DNA of 64,000 bases from Kordiimonadaceae bacterium (GTDB lineage: Bacteria > Pseudomonadota > Alphaproteobacteria > Sphingomonadales > Kordiimonadaceae), in the NCBI GenBank assembly GCA_017640725.1, contig JAEPQB010000001.1, forward strand, positions 868,001 through 932,000, read 5' to 3'. A program made the translations under genes and the position numbers. Position 1 is the first letter of the stretch. Each line of letters starts with the position of its first letter. Of the stretch, positions 54,085 through 61,969 are shown piece after piece. The notes below the pieces were generated by a model. The model did no database searches. It had not been told where the DNA came from and was given only the letters and a program-made list of their open reading frames with translations.

Positions 54085-55089
54085 CTAAGCGGGTTGCAGG
54101 CCCAGTTTCTTGAAAAGCGCCAAGTCTTTGTTGTTCTCGGGGTTTGGCGTCGTGAGCAGCTGTTCACCATAAAAAATGGAGCTGGCCCCGGCAAAAAAGC
54201 ACATGGCTTGCAGTTCCTCACTCATGCTTTGCCGACCTGCAGAAAGCCGAACCTCTGAAAAGGGCATCATGATCCGGGCTACCGCAATGGTGCGCACAAA
54301 TTCAAACGGGTCGAGCTTTTCCACATTCTCAAGGGGCGTGCCGGGCACAGCGACCAGCATGTTAATCGGCACGCTTTCCGGATGGTGCGGCAGATTGGCC
54401 AGGGTTCTCAGCATGCCGGCGCGGTCCTCGCGGGCTTCACCCATGCCAACGATGCCGCCAGAGCACACATTAATGCCTGCGTCACGAACGCGAGCCAGGG
54501 TATCCAACCGCTCCTGGTAGGAACGCGTGGTGATAATTTGGCCGTAATATTCTTCTGATGTGTCCACATTGTGGTTGTAGTAGTCGAGACCAGCGTCTTT
54601 AAGCTGCGCAGTTTGCTCGTCTGTTAGCATGCCAAGTGTCATGCAGGTTTCCATGCCCAGGTCTTTAACGCCCTTTACCATTGCAAGCAGCGTGTCCATG
54701 TCGCGGTCCTTGGGGCTGGTCCACGCCGCGCCCATGCAATAGCGGGATGCGCCGCCTGCCTTGGCCCGTTCAGCTGCCTTTACCACCCGCTCTACTTCCA
54801 TCAGCTTGGTTGCGGTTAAGCCAGTTGTTTTCTGATGGCTTGCTGCCTGTGAACAGTAAGCACAGTCTTCTGCGCATCCACCGGTTTTTATCGAGATCAA
54901 TTGAGAGAGCTGAACACGATTCGGGTCATGGGCAATCCGGTGCACACGCTGCGCCTCAAAAAGAAGGTCCATTAAAGGGAGATCAAAGAGATCCAGTATC
55001 TCTGATTGCTGCCAATCGTGACGGGTTCCCATGGCAGCAGGAATAGGGTCAGCACCCGCCTTGGCGGCGGCATCAAGTGGTGCGGTCAT
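54085..55089 (-). CDS. bioB: Biotin synthase
   Basis: Radical-SAM enzyme that inserts sulfur into dethiobiotin. 334 residues from the chosen start. Cluster motif C72-x3-C76-x2-C79 in [10 protein letters not shown]; the auxiliary-cluster Cys falls in the RYCMGAAW segment, ETCMTLGML and [12 protein letters not shown] are other conserved pieces. The C-terminal [18 protein letters not shown] is typical. No start has a clear ribosome site; ATG at 55089 gives the usual length, while frames reaching 55227 or an ATG at 55029 are alternatives. No bioA, bioD or bioF nearby. Confidence 0.95.
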   Translation of the reverse strand: MTAPLDAAAKAGADPIPAAMGTRHDWQQSEILDLFDLPLMDLLFEAQRVHRIAHDPNRVQLSQLISIKTGGCAEDCAYCSQAASHQKTTGLTATKLMEVERVVKAAERAKAGGASRYCMGAAWTSPKDRDMDTLLAMVKGVKDLGMETCMTLGMLTDEQTAQLKDAGLDYYNHNVDTSEEYYGQIITTRSYQERLDTLARVRDAGINVCSGGIVGMGEAREDRAGMLRTLANLPHHPESVPINMLVAVPGTPLENVEKLDPFEFVRTIAVARIMMPFSEVRLSAGRQSMSEELQAMCFFAGASSIFYGEQLLTTPNPENNKDLALFKKLGLQPA

Positions 55090-55374
55090 AAGGGGAAACT
55101 CACTTTGGACAGAGGGTAGGTTTGCTGCGCTCAACTTTGCTTTTGCCAGCTGTTCGGTCAAGTAAATTATCGTTGTTTTTGAATTCCTATCAGCGTTGGC
55201 AGGCAAAGCTTGCCACCCGGCAATCACGCCATGTTAAAAGCTGCCCATTCAGGCAACCATACAGTGGGGAAAAATCCAAAAGCGCAGGAGAATCAAAGGG
55301 TCGCCAACAATTAACAGTCTGGCACGGCGGTTGCTTTGTTTATGGCAGTTACGTTGAACAGCCGGAGATACATC

Positions 55375-55599
55375 ATGCCAGAGCAACTTTCTTTTGACCC
55401 AGATTTTTATTTTGGTCTGGTTGCAGACAACCTGCTCAAAAACTTTGGCCCGAGGGCTCTGGTATATGCAGACAATGCGCTCACAAAAATGCGGGCGATT
55501 GGCGACGATGAAGGATTTGACATCTGGATGGAAATTCATGCGCATCTGACCAACAAGGCAGCAAGCGATTTCCGCCCTGAAGGCGCTGTTATCCACTAA
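55375..55599 (+). CDS. Small conserved-looking protein (74 aa)
   Basis: A 74-residue soluble protein. Segments VADNLLKNFGPRALVYADNALTKM and DIWMEIHAHL are seen; short alphaproteobacterial proteins with this plan (helix, acidic/Ala-rich, W-x-x-I end) exist but have no function. ATG at 55375 has GGAG 7 nt upstream, which supports expression. A remote upstream start at 55336 is unlikely. The upstream gap (55090-55374) holds nothing else I can support. Three hairpins follow it directly. Confidence 0.68.
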   Translation: MPEQLSFDPDFYFGLVADNLLKNFGPRALVYADNALTKMRAIGDDEGFDIWMEIHAHLTNKAASDFRPEGAVIH

Positions 55600-55619
55600 A
55601 GCAGCGTAATTAAGGACCA

Positions 55620-55666
55620 GCGAGCAAGGTATCTCTCAGCACCCACACCCAACTGTCCTTGCTCGC
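55620..55666. repeat. Hairpin 1 of three (10-bp stem, 27-nt loop)
   Basis: GCGAGCAAGG (55620-55629) and CCTTGCTCGC (55657-55666) are perfect reverse complements. It starts about 20 nt after the stop of the 74-aa gene and ends where hairpin 2 begins. Confidence 0.7.
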
Positions 55667-55691
55667 GACCGGAACATACCCAATTCCGGTC
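55667..55691. repeat. Hairpin 2 of three (8-bp stem, 9-nt loop)
   Basis: GACCGGAA (55667-55674) and TTCCGGTC (55684-55691) pair perfectly. It abuts hairpin 1 with no gap and is 2 nt from hairpin 3, which points to one folded unit. Confidence 0.7.
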
Positions 55692-55693
55692 AT

Positions 55694-55722
55694 TGACCCG
55701 CCCCCTACCCAGGGGCGGGTCA
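55694..55722. terminator. Hairpin 3 of three (11-bp GC-rich stem)
   Basis: TGACCCGCCCC (55694-55704), loop CTACCCA, GGGGCGGGTCA (55712-55722), followed by TTTGATTCTG. The strong stem may stop transcription from the left, though the T-run is poor. It may also be the base of a larger folded RNA. Confidence 0.55.
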
Positions 55723-55815
55723 TTTGATTCTGGGCTGTTCACCCGCGTTAATATCCTATTGATATTTGCCACTTAGACTGTTGTTGTTGGAACAGGAAGA
55801 TGGGATTGAAGGGGT

Positions 55816-56049
55816 ATGTCAAACCATCACACAGAAGAACTGGACGCCAGCGGCATGTTATGCCCGCTGCCCGTGTTGCGGGCCCGGCGCAAACTGGACG
55901 GCCTGAATACCGGTGATACACTGATTGTCAAGGCAACCGACCCAGCTTCTGTTCATGACATGCCAGCTTTTTGCTCTATGGCTGGTCATAAGCTCATTAT
56001 CGCCCGCGAAGAAGCAGACCTGTTTATATTTGAGATCCAAAAGGGCTAG
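55816..56049 (+). CDS. TusA-like sulfur carrier protein
   Basis: A 77-residue protein of the TusA/SirA/YeeD family. The active Cys16 lies in CPLP, the C-P-x-P motif that forms a persulfide. The two-layer fold is suggested by LDASGMLCPLPVLRARRKL and DTLIVKATDP. Members carry sulfur to tRNA 2-thiolation, molybdenum cofactor or dissimilatory sulfur oxidation. ATG at 55816 with AAGGGG upstream. It converges 3 nt from a TIGR02186 gene that is linked to a TSUP transporter, which suits sulfur handling. Confidence 0.87.
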   Translation: MSNHHTEELDASGMLCPLPVLRARRKLDGLNTGDTLIVKATDPASVHDMPAFCSMAGHKLIIAREEADLFIFEIQKG

Positions 56050-56052
56050 CCG

Positions 56053-56808
56053 TTACTTTTTGCCAAGAACACCCGCCAGCCAACCCGCCGACAGCGCAAC
56101 CAGCACAGCTGTAAGACCATACCAAAATGGATAATTATGCGCGAAGTCGTATGCGGCTCTCTCAAAACCCTCTTTGTCGACGGCGAGTGGAATTCGGTTC
56201 CTGGCAACTATGCTGCCATCACGAAAAATGAAGGTTTCGACAATAAATTCACCAACCGGCACATTTGCGGGCAGGCGGATATCTGTTTTAAAAAGCCCCT
56301 CCCCAACATGGGTCACCTGATCTCTTTCCTGGCGGAACAAATCTTGCGACGCCTGCAATCTGAAGAGTGCAGCACGAAAATCTGGGTCAGGGGCGGCGAG
56401 CCCGCGGTCAGTGCGCGCAAGGAGTGGCAAATGGTCGAAGCCGATGCCATAACTCGCAAAAGCAGCGTCGCTCGCAATGTCCGAAAGTGGCCGCGATGCA
56501 GCAACAGCATAATAACCAGGCGCAGTCGGAAACGACAGGCTATTGGCGTTAATCCATATAGGACCGACTTTTTGCTTTTGCCGGATTACAGTTTCCGTTT
56601 CGGGGCCCCGGACAACAATCACCACATCGAACTCATCGCTGGTGGGGTCAACCGCAGATGATCCAACGGCCCCGAAAAGAATCAGGTCAGCGCCATCAAA
56701 ACTGTAACGGATTTCAATGCGTTTGTTCGATAGGTCGGTCACCAACGCAATAGCGCCAGAACCAAATACGAAGGCAAAGAGGCCTAATATGAACAGTTGG
56801 ACCCGCAT
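56053..56808 (-). CDS. TIGR02186 (Alph_Pro_TM) family protein
   Basis: A 251-residue protein with a signal peptide (about 1-22) and one C-terminal membrane helix (about 223-245) close to the end. The beta-rich middle and the SNKRIEIRYSFDGADLILFGAV start region are typical of TIGR02186, found almost only in alphaproteobacteria. Genes of this group sit next to TSUP transporters, as here: its ATG shares one base with the TSUP stop. Function unknown; likely a periplasmic partner of the transporter. Confidence 0.85.
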   Translation of the reverse strand: MRVQLFILGLFAFVFGSGAIALVTDLSNKRIEIRYSFDGADLILFGAVGSSAVDPTSDEFDVVIVVRGPETETVIRQKQKVGPIWINANSLSFPTAPGYYAVAASRPLSDIASDAAFASYGIGFDHLPLLARTDRGLAAPDPDFRAALFRLQASQDLFRQERDQVTHVGEGLFKTDIRLPANVPVGEFIVETFIFRDGSIVARNRIPLAVDKEGFERAAYDFAHNYPFWYGLTAVLVALSAGWLAGVLGKK

Positions 56809-57737
56809 CAGTGGCTCCCACCTTCACCAACACTGAACAGCTCGGTGGGTTCAACGACAAGGTCCACGCCCATCTTGAAGCACACTAGAAGAACCAGAAG
56901 GGCGAGCAACGCTCTGAGTTGTTCTGCCTTCAGCCGCAACCCCATGCGGGCGCCCATCTGCGCACCGATCACCGCGCCAAACAGAAGCAGGACCGCCAGA
57001 AAAATGTCTACCGTTTGCGTATTCACAGAGTGAAAAATAGTCGTCAGCGCAGTCACAAAAATGATCTGGAACAAGCTTGTGCCCACAACCACATTTGTCG
57101 GCATGCCAAGCAGGTAGATCATGGCGGGCACCATGACAAAGCCACCGCCGACCCCCATTATGGCAGCGAGAACACCCACAAACATGCCAATGCCAAGGGG
57201 CAGCAACGCAGAGATATAGAGCCGCGACTTCCTGAAGCGCATCTTGAACGGCAAAGCATGGATCCAGGCCTTGTGCCTGTCCTCGCGCGATTTAGGCTTG
57301 GGCACAATGCCCTGGCGCTGGCGCAGAATTGCGCGCACGCTTTCCCAGAACATAAGCCCGCCCACAGAACCGAGGAAAAGCACATACGCAAGCGAGATCA
57401 TGAGGTCCACTTGCCCAAGTGACCGCAAATAGGTGAACACCTGTGCCCCAATGAAAGACCCAACAGCGCCGCCTGCGATAAGCACAATGCCCATCTTTAC
57501 ATCGACACCCTGTCGCCGCCAGTGCGCGAGTGCACCGGACACAGACGCCGCGGTAATCTCATTGGATTCTGTTGCCACAGCCACAGCAGGTGGCACACCG
57601 GAAAAAATCAATAGCGGTGTCATAAGGAAGCCACCGCCGACACCAAACATGCCAGACAGGAAGCCAACAACCGCGCCCATACCGATGACCAAAAAGATGT
57701 TCATCGAAAGTTCGGCTATCGGCAGATAAAGTGGCAT
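56808..57737 (-). CDS. TSUP (TauE/SafE-like) membrane transporter
   Basis: A 309-residue transporter of the TSUP family with about eight helices. GFLSGMFGVGGGFLMTPLLI near 25-44 and AIMGVGGGFVMVPAMIYL near 203-220 are the paired repeat signatures with the GVGGGF motif. Family members export sulfite, sulfolactate or other organosulfur anions. It is translated before and overlaps the TIGR02186 gene by one base. Substrate is not shown, but the TusA-like gene close by hints at sulfur chemistry. Confidence 0.9.
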   Translation of the reverse strand: MPLYLPIAELSMNIFLVIGMGAVVGFLSGMFGVGGGFLMTPLLIFSGVPPAVAVATESNEITAASVSGALAHWRRQGVDVKMGIVLIAGGAVGSFIGAQVFTYLRSLGQVDLMISLAYVLFLGSVGGLMFWESVRAILRQRQGIVPKPKSREDRHKAWIHALPFKMRFRKSRLYISALLPLGIGMFVGVLAAIMGVGGGFVMVPAMIYLLGMPTNVVVGTSLFQIIFVTALTTIFHSVNTQTVDIFLAVLLLFGAVIGAQMGARMGLRLKAEQLRALLALLVLLVCFKMGVDLVVEPTELFSVGEGGSH

Positions 57738-57862
57738 ATGTGCGCCTTGTCCTGATCGGTCAGGTTAGCGGTTCGGCGCCAACGCGCCTTCCTATTCTGT
57801 CCTACTCAAATCGCGGCAGGATTGCAACGAACGCTGCAAACTAAAAACACGGTCGACCGTCC

Positions 57863-58228
57863 TTATGAGAGCTGAGCACCTTTGCTGTTTCTGCGGCCAT
57901 ATTTATCAAGGGCTTCGGCCATGGCAGGTCCAATACGGCCAGTGATCCACAGGCTGTACATTTTATAGTCCCCTAAAAGCGACCACCATGTGTAGTCAAA
58001 TGTCGCCGGTTTGTTTTTCTCAAAGACAAAATGACCAACCCAGGCAAATCCATATCCCACGACTGGATAGACAAGGAGCATCCACCAGGTTTGAGTGTAT
58101 AGCGCATAGGCAAGAATAAAGGTGGCGAGTGTAGTGCCAACGTAATGAAGGCTTCTGCATATCGGGTCCGAATGTTCGGCGAGATAGTAGGGAAAAAACT
58201 CTGAAAAACTCTCAAACTTCGGCGCCAT
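57863..58228 (-). CDS. DUF962/Mpo1-like membrane protein
   Basis: A 121-residue protein of the DUF962 (Mpo1-like) family. SFSEFFPYYLAEHSDP near 6-21 and SLHYVGTTLATFILAYAL near 24-41 hold conserved His residues; WVGHFVFEKNKPATF near 62-76 is another mark. Yeast Mpo1 is an Fe2+-dependent dioxygenase in fatty-acid alpha-oxidation. ATG at 58228 has AGGAAG upstream. It is divergent from the MerR gene of the beta-oxidation operon, so a lipid role fits, but its activity here is inferred. Confidence 0.84.
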   Translation of the reverse strand: MAPKFESFSEFFPYYLAEHSDPICRSLHYVGTTLATFILAYALYTQTWWMLLVYPVVGYGFAWVGHFVFEKNKPATFDYTWWSLLGDYKMYSLWITGRIGPAMAEALDKYGRRNSKGAQLS

Positions 58229-58369
58229 TACACACTTCCTGTCCTCTGATCCATTTTCAGCTAGCGCCGATTCCCCGTTGGTCCGGGCGTTCGAAATCCG
58301 TCTGATTGCGCCAACCAATGAAAAATATAGAGCTATTTCAGCGCCATAGCAAAAACAAACCCTAAATCC

Positions 58370-58400
58370 TTGACGTTGACGTTAACGTAAACTATCTAAT
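58370..58400 (+). promoter_or_regulatory. MerR-type promoter and operator
   Basis: TTGACG (58370-58375) as -35 and TCTAAT (58395-58400) as -10 are 19 nt apart, the long spacer typical of MerR promoters. In the spacer the near-perfect palindrome GTTGACGTT/AACGTAAAC lies at 58375-58392 with one mismatch. It matches the style of sites bound by MerR regulators of branched-chain or fatty-acid catabolism (LiuR-like). Confidence 0.6.
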
Positions 58401-58435
58401 GGTTCGCATTAAATCAGACCCTAACAGGATGTTTG

Positions 58436-58879
58436 ATGACAAACGAGAGAGCCCGCAGATACACGATCAAGCAATTGTCGTCAGAGTTTGACGTGACACC
58501 TCGCACGTTGCGTTACTACGAAGACCAAGGTCTATTGTCGCCCGAAAGGCGCGGCCAGCATCGCATTTATCACGCGACAGACCGCATCCGACTCGCATGG
58601 ATTTTACGCGGGCGTCGAGTTGGTTTCTCTCTCGCTGAAATCGGTGAAATGCTTGACCTGTATGATTTGGGCGATGGCCGCGAAACGCAGCGTGCTGTCA
58701 CCATTGAACGATGCAAAGAGCGCATCAAAGCGTTGGAAGCTCAGCGCGAAGACATAAACGCAACCCTGAATGAGCTCAAAGGGTTTGCTGACCTCATTAG
58801 CACCATGACCCGCGACAGTGACACGGGCCAATGGATTCACGCCGACACTGGTGAGCCAGTCGCCAGCTTTGGCCCCTAA
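58436..58879 (+). CDS. MerR-family regulator of acyl-CoA catabolism (LiuR-like)
   Basis: A 147-residue regulator. N-terminal winged HTH: YTIKQLSSEFDVTPRTLRYYEDQGLL near 9-34, wing RRGQHRIY near 38-45, then a dimerisation coiled coil near 85-115. No metal-binding cysteines. The ATG at 58436 has AGGA 7 nt upstream. It is first in the operon with acyl-CoA dehydrogenase, thiolase and fadB, and has a palindrome in its own promoter spacer. By family it should be released by an acyl-CoA, but the ligand is unknown. Confidence 0.86.
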   Translation: MTNERARRYTIKQLSSEFDVTPRTLRYYEDQGLLSPERRGQHRIYHATDRIRLAWILRGRRVGFSLAEIGEMLDLYDLGDGRETQRAVTIERCKERIKALEAQREDINATLNELKGFADLISTMTRDSDTGQWIHADTGEPVASFGP

Positions 58880-58905
58880 TTCTTGAGTAACGATAAGGAC
58901 CTATC

Positions 58906-60699
58906 ATGCCATCTTATACTGCCCCCGTAAAAGACATGCAGTTCGTGCTGAACGAAGTCTTGAACATCAGTAAATATTCCAACATGCCAGGATACTCTGA
59001 AGCGTCACCAGACCTTGTTGCCGCTATTCTGGAAGAAGGTGGCAAATTCTGTGAGAATGAAATCGCACCATTGAACCTTTCCGGTGACCATGAAGGCTGT
59101 GTGCGTCACGACGACGGCTCTGTTACGACCCCAAAAGGCTTTAAGGCGGCCTATGACCTATTTGTCGAAAGCGGCTGGACCGGCCTGACCTCACCAGAAG
59201 AATTTGGTGGGCAAGGCCTTCCTCATGTACTCGGTTTCTGCCTTGAAGAAATGATGGCATCATCAAACATGGCTTTCGCCATGTACCCTGGCCTTTCAGC
59301 CGGTGCGCGTGCGTCAATCGAACTTGAAGGCACTGACGAGCAAAAGAACCGTTGGCTACCCAAAATGGTTGAAGGTGTTTGGACGGGGACCATGAACCTG
59401 ACCGAGCCACACTGTGGCACAGACCTTGGCTTGTTGAGAACAAAAGCCGAGCCAAACGACGATGGTTCTTATGCCATCACCGGCACCAAGATCTTCATCT
59501 CTGCTGGTGAGCACGACATGAGTGAAAACATCGTTCACCTGGTTCTTGCACGCCTGCCCGATGCACCAAAGGGCGTGAAGGGTATCTCGCTTTTCATCGT
59601 GCCTAAATTTGACGTGAACGAAGACGGTAGCCTGGGCGACCGCAACTCTTTGGTCTGTGGGTCCATCGAAGAAAAAATGGGCATCCACGGCAATTCCACC
59701 TGTGTGATGAACTATGACGGTGCCAAAGGTTACCTTCTGGGAGAACCACACAAAGGCCTGCGCGCCATGTTCATTATGATGAACGCCGCGCGTATCGGGG
59801 TTGCCGTTCAGGGATATGCCCAATCGGAAGTCGCATACCAAAATGCGGTGGACTATGCCAACGACCGCATTCAAGGCCGTGCACTGACGGGCCCGAAAGC
59901 TGAAGACAAAGCTGCTGATCCAATTATCGTGCACCCGGATGTGCGCCGTATGCTCATGAATGCACGCTCATTCAACGAGGCCGCGCGGGCGTCAGCAATG
60001 TGGTGCGCCCTGCTGATCGATCTTTCTCACAATTCTGAAAGTGAAGAAGAGCGCGAGTGGGCAGCCGATATCGTCTCTGTTCTTACCCCTGTGATGAAAG
60101 GTGTGTTCACTGACCGTGGCTTTGAATATGCGGCATCAAGCCAGCAGGTGTTCGGCGGTCACGGTTACATCAGTGAATGGGGTATGGAACAATTCGTCCG
60201 TGATGCCCGGATTACTCAAATCTATGAAGGTGCGAACGGCATCCAGGCCCTCGATCTTGTTGGCCGTAAGTTGGGTGCCAATGGCGGACGCGCAATTCAG
60301 GCTTTCTTCAAGCTGGTAGGGCGCTTCCTGTCAGACAATAAAGACAATGAAAAGCTTGCTGACTTTGTCGCTCCACTCTCTGCGGCACTGAGTGACCTTC
60401 AAGGGGCCACCATGTGGCTGATGCAAAATGGCATGGCCAACCCGGACAACGCTGGTGCTGGTTCAACACCCTACATGCACATGATGGGGCACGTCCTGCT
60501 TGGCTATCAATGGGCCCAGATGGCGAAAATTGCACAGGATCAACTGGACGCCGGCACAAGTGACCCTACCTTCTACGAGAACAAAGTTATCACCGGGCGC
60601 TATTACATGAAGAAACGCCTGCCGGAAACCAAGGCTCTGCTTGCAGAACTTGAAGCTGGTGCAGACGACGTAATGGCTCTTGAAGCAGCAAATTTCTAA
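58906..60699 (+). CDS. Acyl-CoA dehydrogenase
   Basis: A 597-residue flavoprotein, longer than short-chain members; the C-terminal extension beyond about 460 is typical of the DmdC/FadE-like alphaproteobacterial branch. Catalytic Glu441 in QIYEGANGIQ; FAD/substrate segment MNLTEPHCGTDLGLLRTKAEP near 163-185. Catalyses the first oxidation of beta-oxidation, giving trans-2-enoyl-CoA; electrons go to ETF. ATG at 58906, after CAGGA-like site. 41 nt ahead of the thiolase start. Confidence 0.94.
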   Translation: MPSYTAPVKDMQFVLNEVLNISKYSNMPGYSEASPDLVAAILEEGGKFCENEIAPLNLSGDHEGCVRHDDGSVTTPKGFKAAYDLFVESGWTGLTSPEEFGGQGLPHVLGFCLEEMMASSNMAFAMYPGLSAGARASIELEGTDEQKNRWLPKMVEGVWTGTMNLTEPHCGTDLGLLRTKAEPNDDGSYAITGTKIFISAGEHDMSENIVHLVLARLPDAPKGVKGISLFIVPKFDVNEDGSLGDRNSLVCGSIEEKMGIHGNSTCVMNYDGAKGYLLGEPHKGLRAMFIMMNAARIGVAVQGYAQSEVAYQNAVDYANDRIQGRALTGPKAEDKAADPIIVHPDVRRMLMNARSFNEAARASAMWCALLIDLSHNSESEEEREWAADIVSVLTPVMKGVFTDRGFEYAASSQQVFGGHGYISEWGMEQFVRDARITQIYEGANGIQALDLVGRKLGANGGRAIQAFFKLVGRFLSDNKDNEKLADFVAPLSAALSDLQGATMWLMQNGMANPDNAGAGSTPYMHMMGHVLLGYQWAQMAKIAQDQLDAGTSDPTFYENKVITGRYYMKKRLPETKALLAELEAGADDVMALEAANF

Positions 60700-60739
60700 G
60701 CAAAACGGCCATCAAAAGCCAAAACATAGGAAGAGAAGT

Positions 60740-61945
60740 ATGACTGAAGCCTATATCTATGACGCGATCCGCACCCCACGCGGCCGTGGTCGCAAAGACG
60801 GCTCTTTGCATGAAATCACCCCCATTCAGCTGGCGACCCAGCAACTGGAAGCCATTCGTGACCGCAACGACATCGACACTGCAAACATTGATGACGTGAT
60901 CATGGGCTGTGTGGCCCCGGTTGGAGAGCAAGGCTCAAACGTTGCGCGCGTTGCAGCGATCAACGCTGGCTATGCCGAAACAACTGCCGGTTTCCAGATC
61001 AACCGCTTCTGCGCGTCTGGCCTGGAGGCAGTGAACCTTGCAGCAGCAAAAGTAATGTCCGGCGAAGCTGATATGGCAATCGGCGGCGGTGTTGAGAGCA
61101 TGAGCCGCGTACCTATGGGCTCTGACGGCGGCGCAATGGCGTCAGATCCAGCCGTTGCTTTTGGCAGCTACTTTGTGCCGCAAGGCATCTCGGCTGACCT
61201 GATCGCAACCAAATATGGCCATAGCCGTGATGATGTGGACGCATATGCAGTTGAAAGCCAGAAACGCGCGAAAGCCGCTTGGGACGACAATCGCTTCGCC
61301 AATTCAATCGTACCTGTGAAGGACGTGGTTGGCATGGACGTGCTGGACCATGACGAGTTCATGCGCCCTGAAACAACCATGCAGTCGCTCGGTGCTCTGA
61401 AGCCATCATTTGTTGAAATGGGTTCGTTCGGTTTCGATAATGTTGCCATCCAGAAATACCCTGAGATTGAGCGCATCAACCACGTTCACCACGCTGGCAA
61501 CAGCTCTGGTATCGTTGATGGTTCTGCAGCGGTCCTCGTCGGCACCAAGGAAATGGGTGAAAAGCTTGGCCTGAAGGCCCGCGCCAAAATCAAATCCATG
61601 GCGTCAATCGGTTCAGAGCCAACAATCATGCTGACTGGCCCAAGCTTCGCTGCTGAAAAAGCCCTTAAGCGCGCTGGCATGAGCAAATCAGACATTGACG
61701 TTTGGGAGCTCAACGAAGCCTTTGCATCTGTTGTGCTGCGCTTTATGGAAGCGCTGGACGTGGACCACAGCGACATCAACGTCAATGGCGGCGCGATCGC
61801 CATGGGTCACCCGCTGGGTGCCACTGGCGCCATGATCCTGGGTACGGTTCTTGATGAGCTGGAGCGTTCCGGCAAATCAACTGCCCTCGCGACCCTTTGC
61901 ATCGGTGCCGGCATGGGCACTGCCACTATCATCGAGCGCGTCTAA
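60740..61945 (+). CDS. fadA: Acetyl-CoA acyltransferase (thiolase)
   Basis: A 401-residue thiolase. Nucleophile Cys91 in [18 protein letters not shown] near 253-263; [15 protein letters not shown] with the catalytic His; and the second Cys in LCIGAGMGT. Start ATG at 60740 has AGGAAG 6 nt upstream; an upstream frame start at 60680 overlaps the dehydrogenase and is less likely. It performs the last beta-oxidation step or the reverse synthesis of acetoacetyl-CoA. Gap to fadB 24 nt. Confidence 0.93.
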   Translation: MTEAYIYDAIRTPRGRGRKDGSLHEITPIQLATQQLEAIRDRNDIDTANIDDVIMGCVAPVGEQGSNVARVAAINAGYAETTAGFQINRFCASGLEAVNLAAAKVMSGEADMAIGGGVESMSRVPMGSDGGAMASDPAVAFGSYFVPQGISADLIATKYGHSRDDVDAYAVESQKRAKAAWDDNRFANSIVPVKDVVGMDVLDHDEFMRPETTMQSLGALKPSFVEMGSFGFDNVAIQKYPEIERINHVHHAGNSSGIVDGSAAVLVGTKEMGEKLGLKARAKIKSMASIGSEPTIMLTGPSFAAEKALKRAGMSKSDIDVWELNEAFASVVLRFMEALDVDHSDINVNGGAIAMGHPLGATGAMILGTVLDELERSGKSTALATLCIGAGMGTATIIERV

Positions 61946-61969
61946 GCGTCCCTGTTCTGGAGTAAAACC

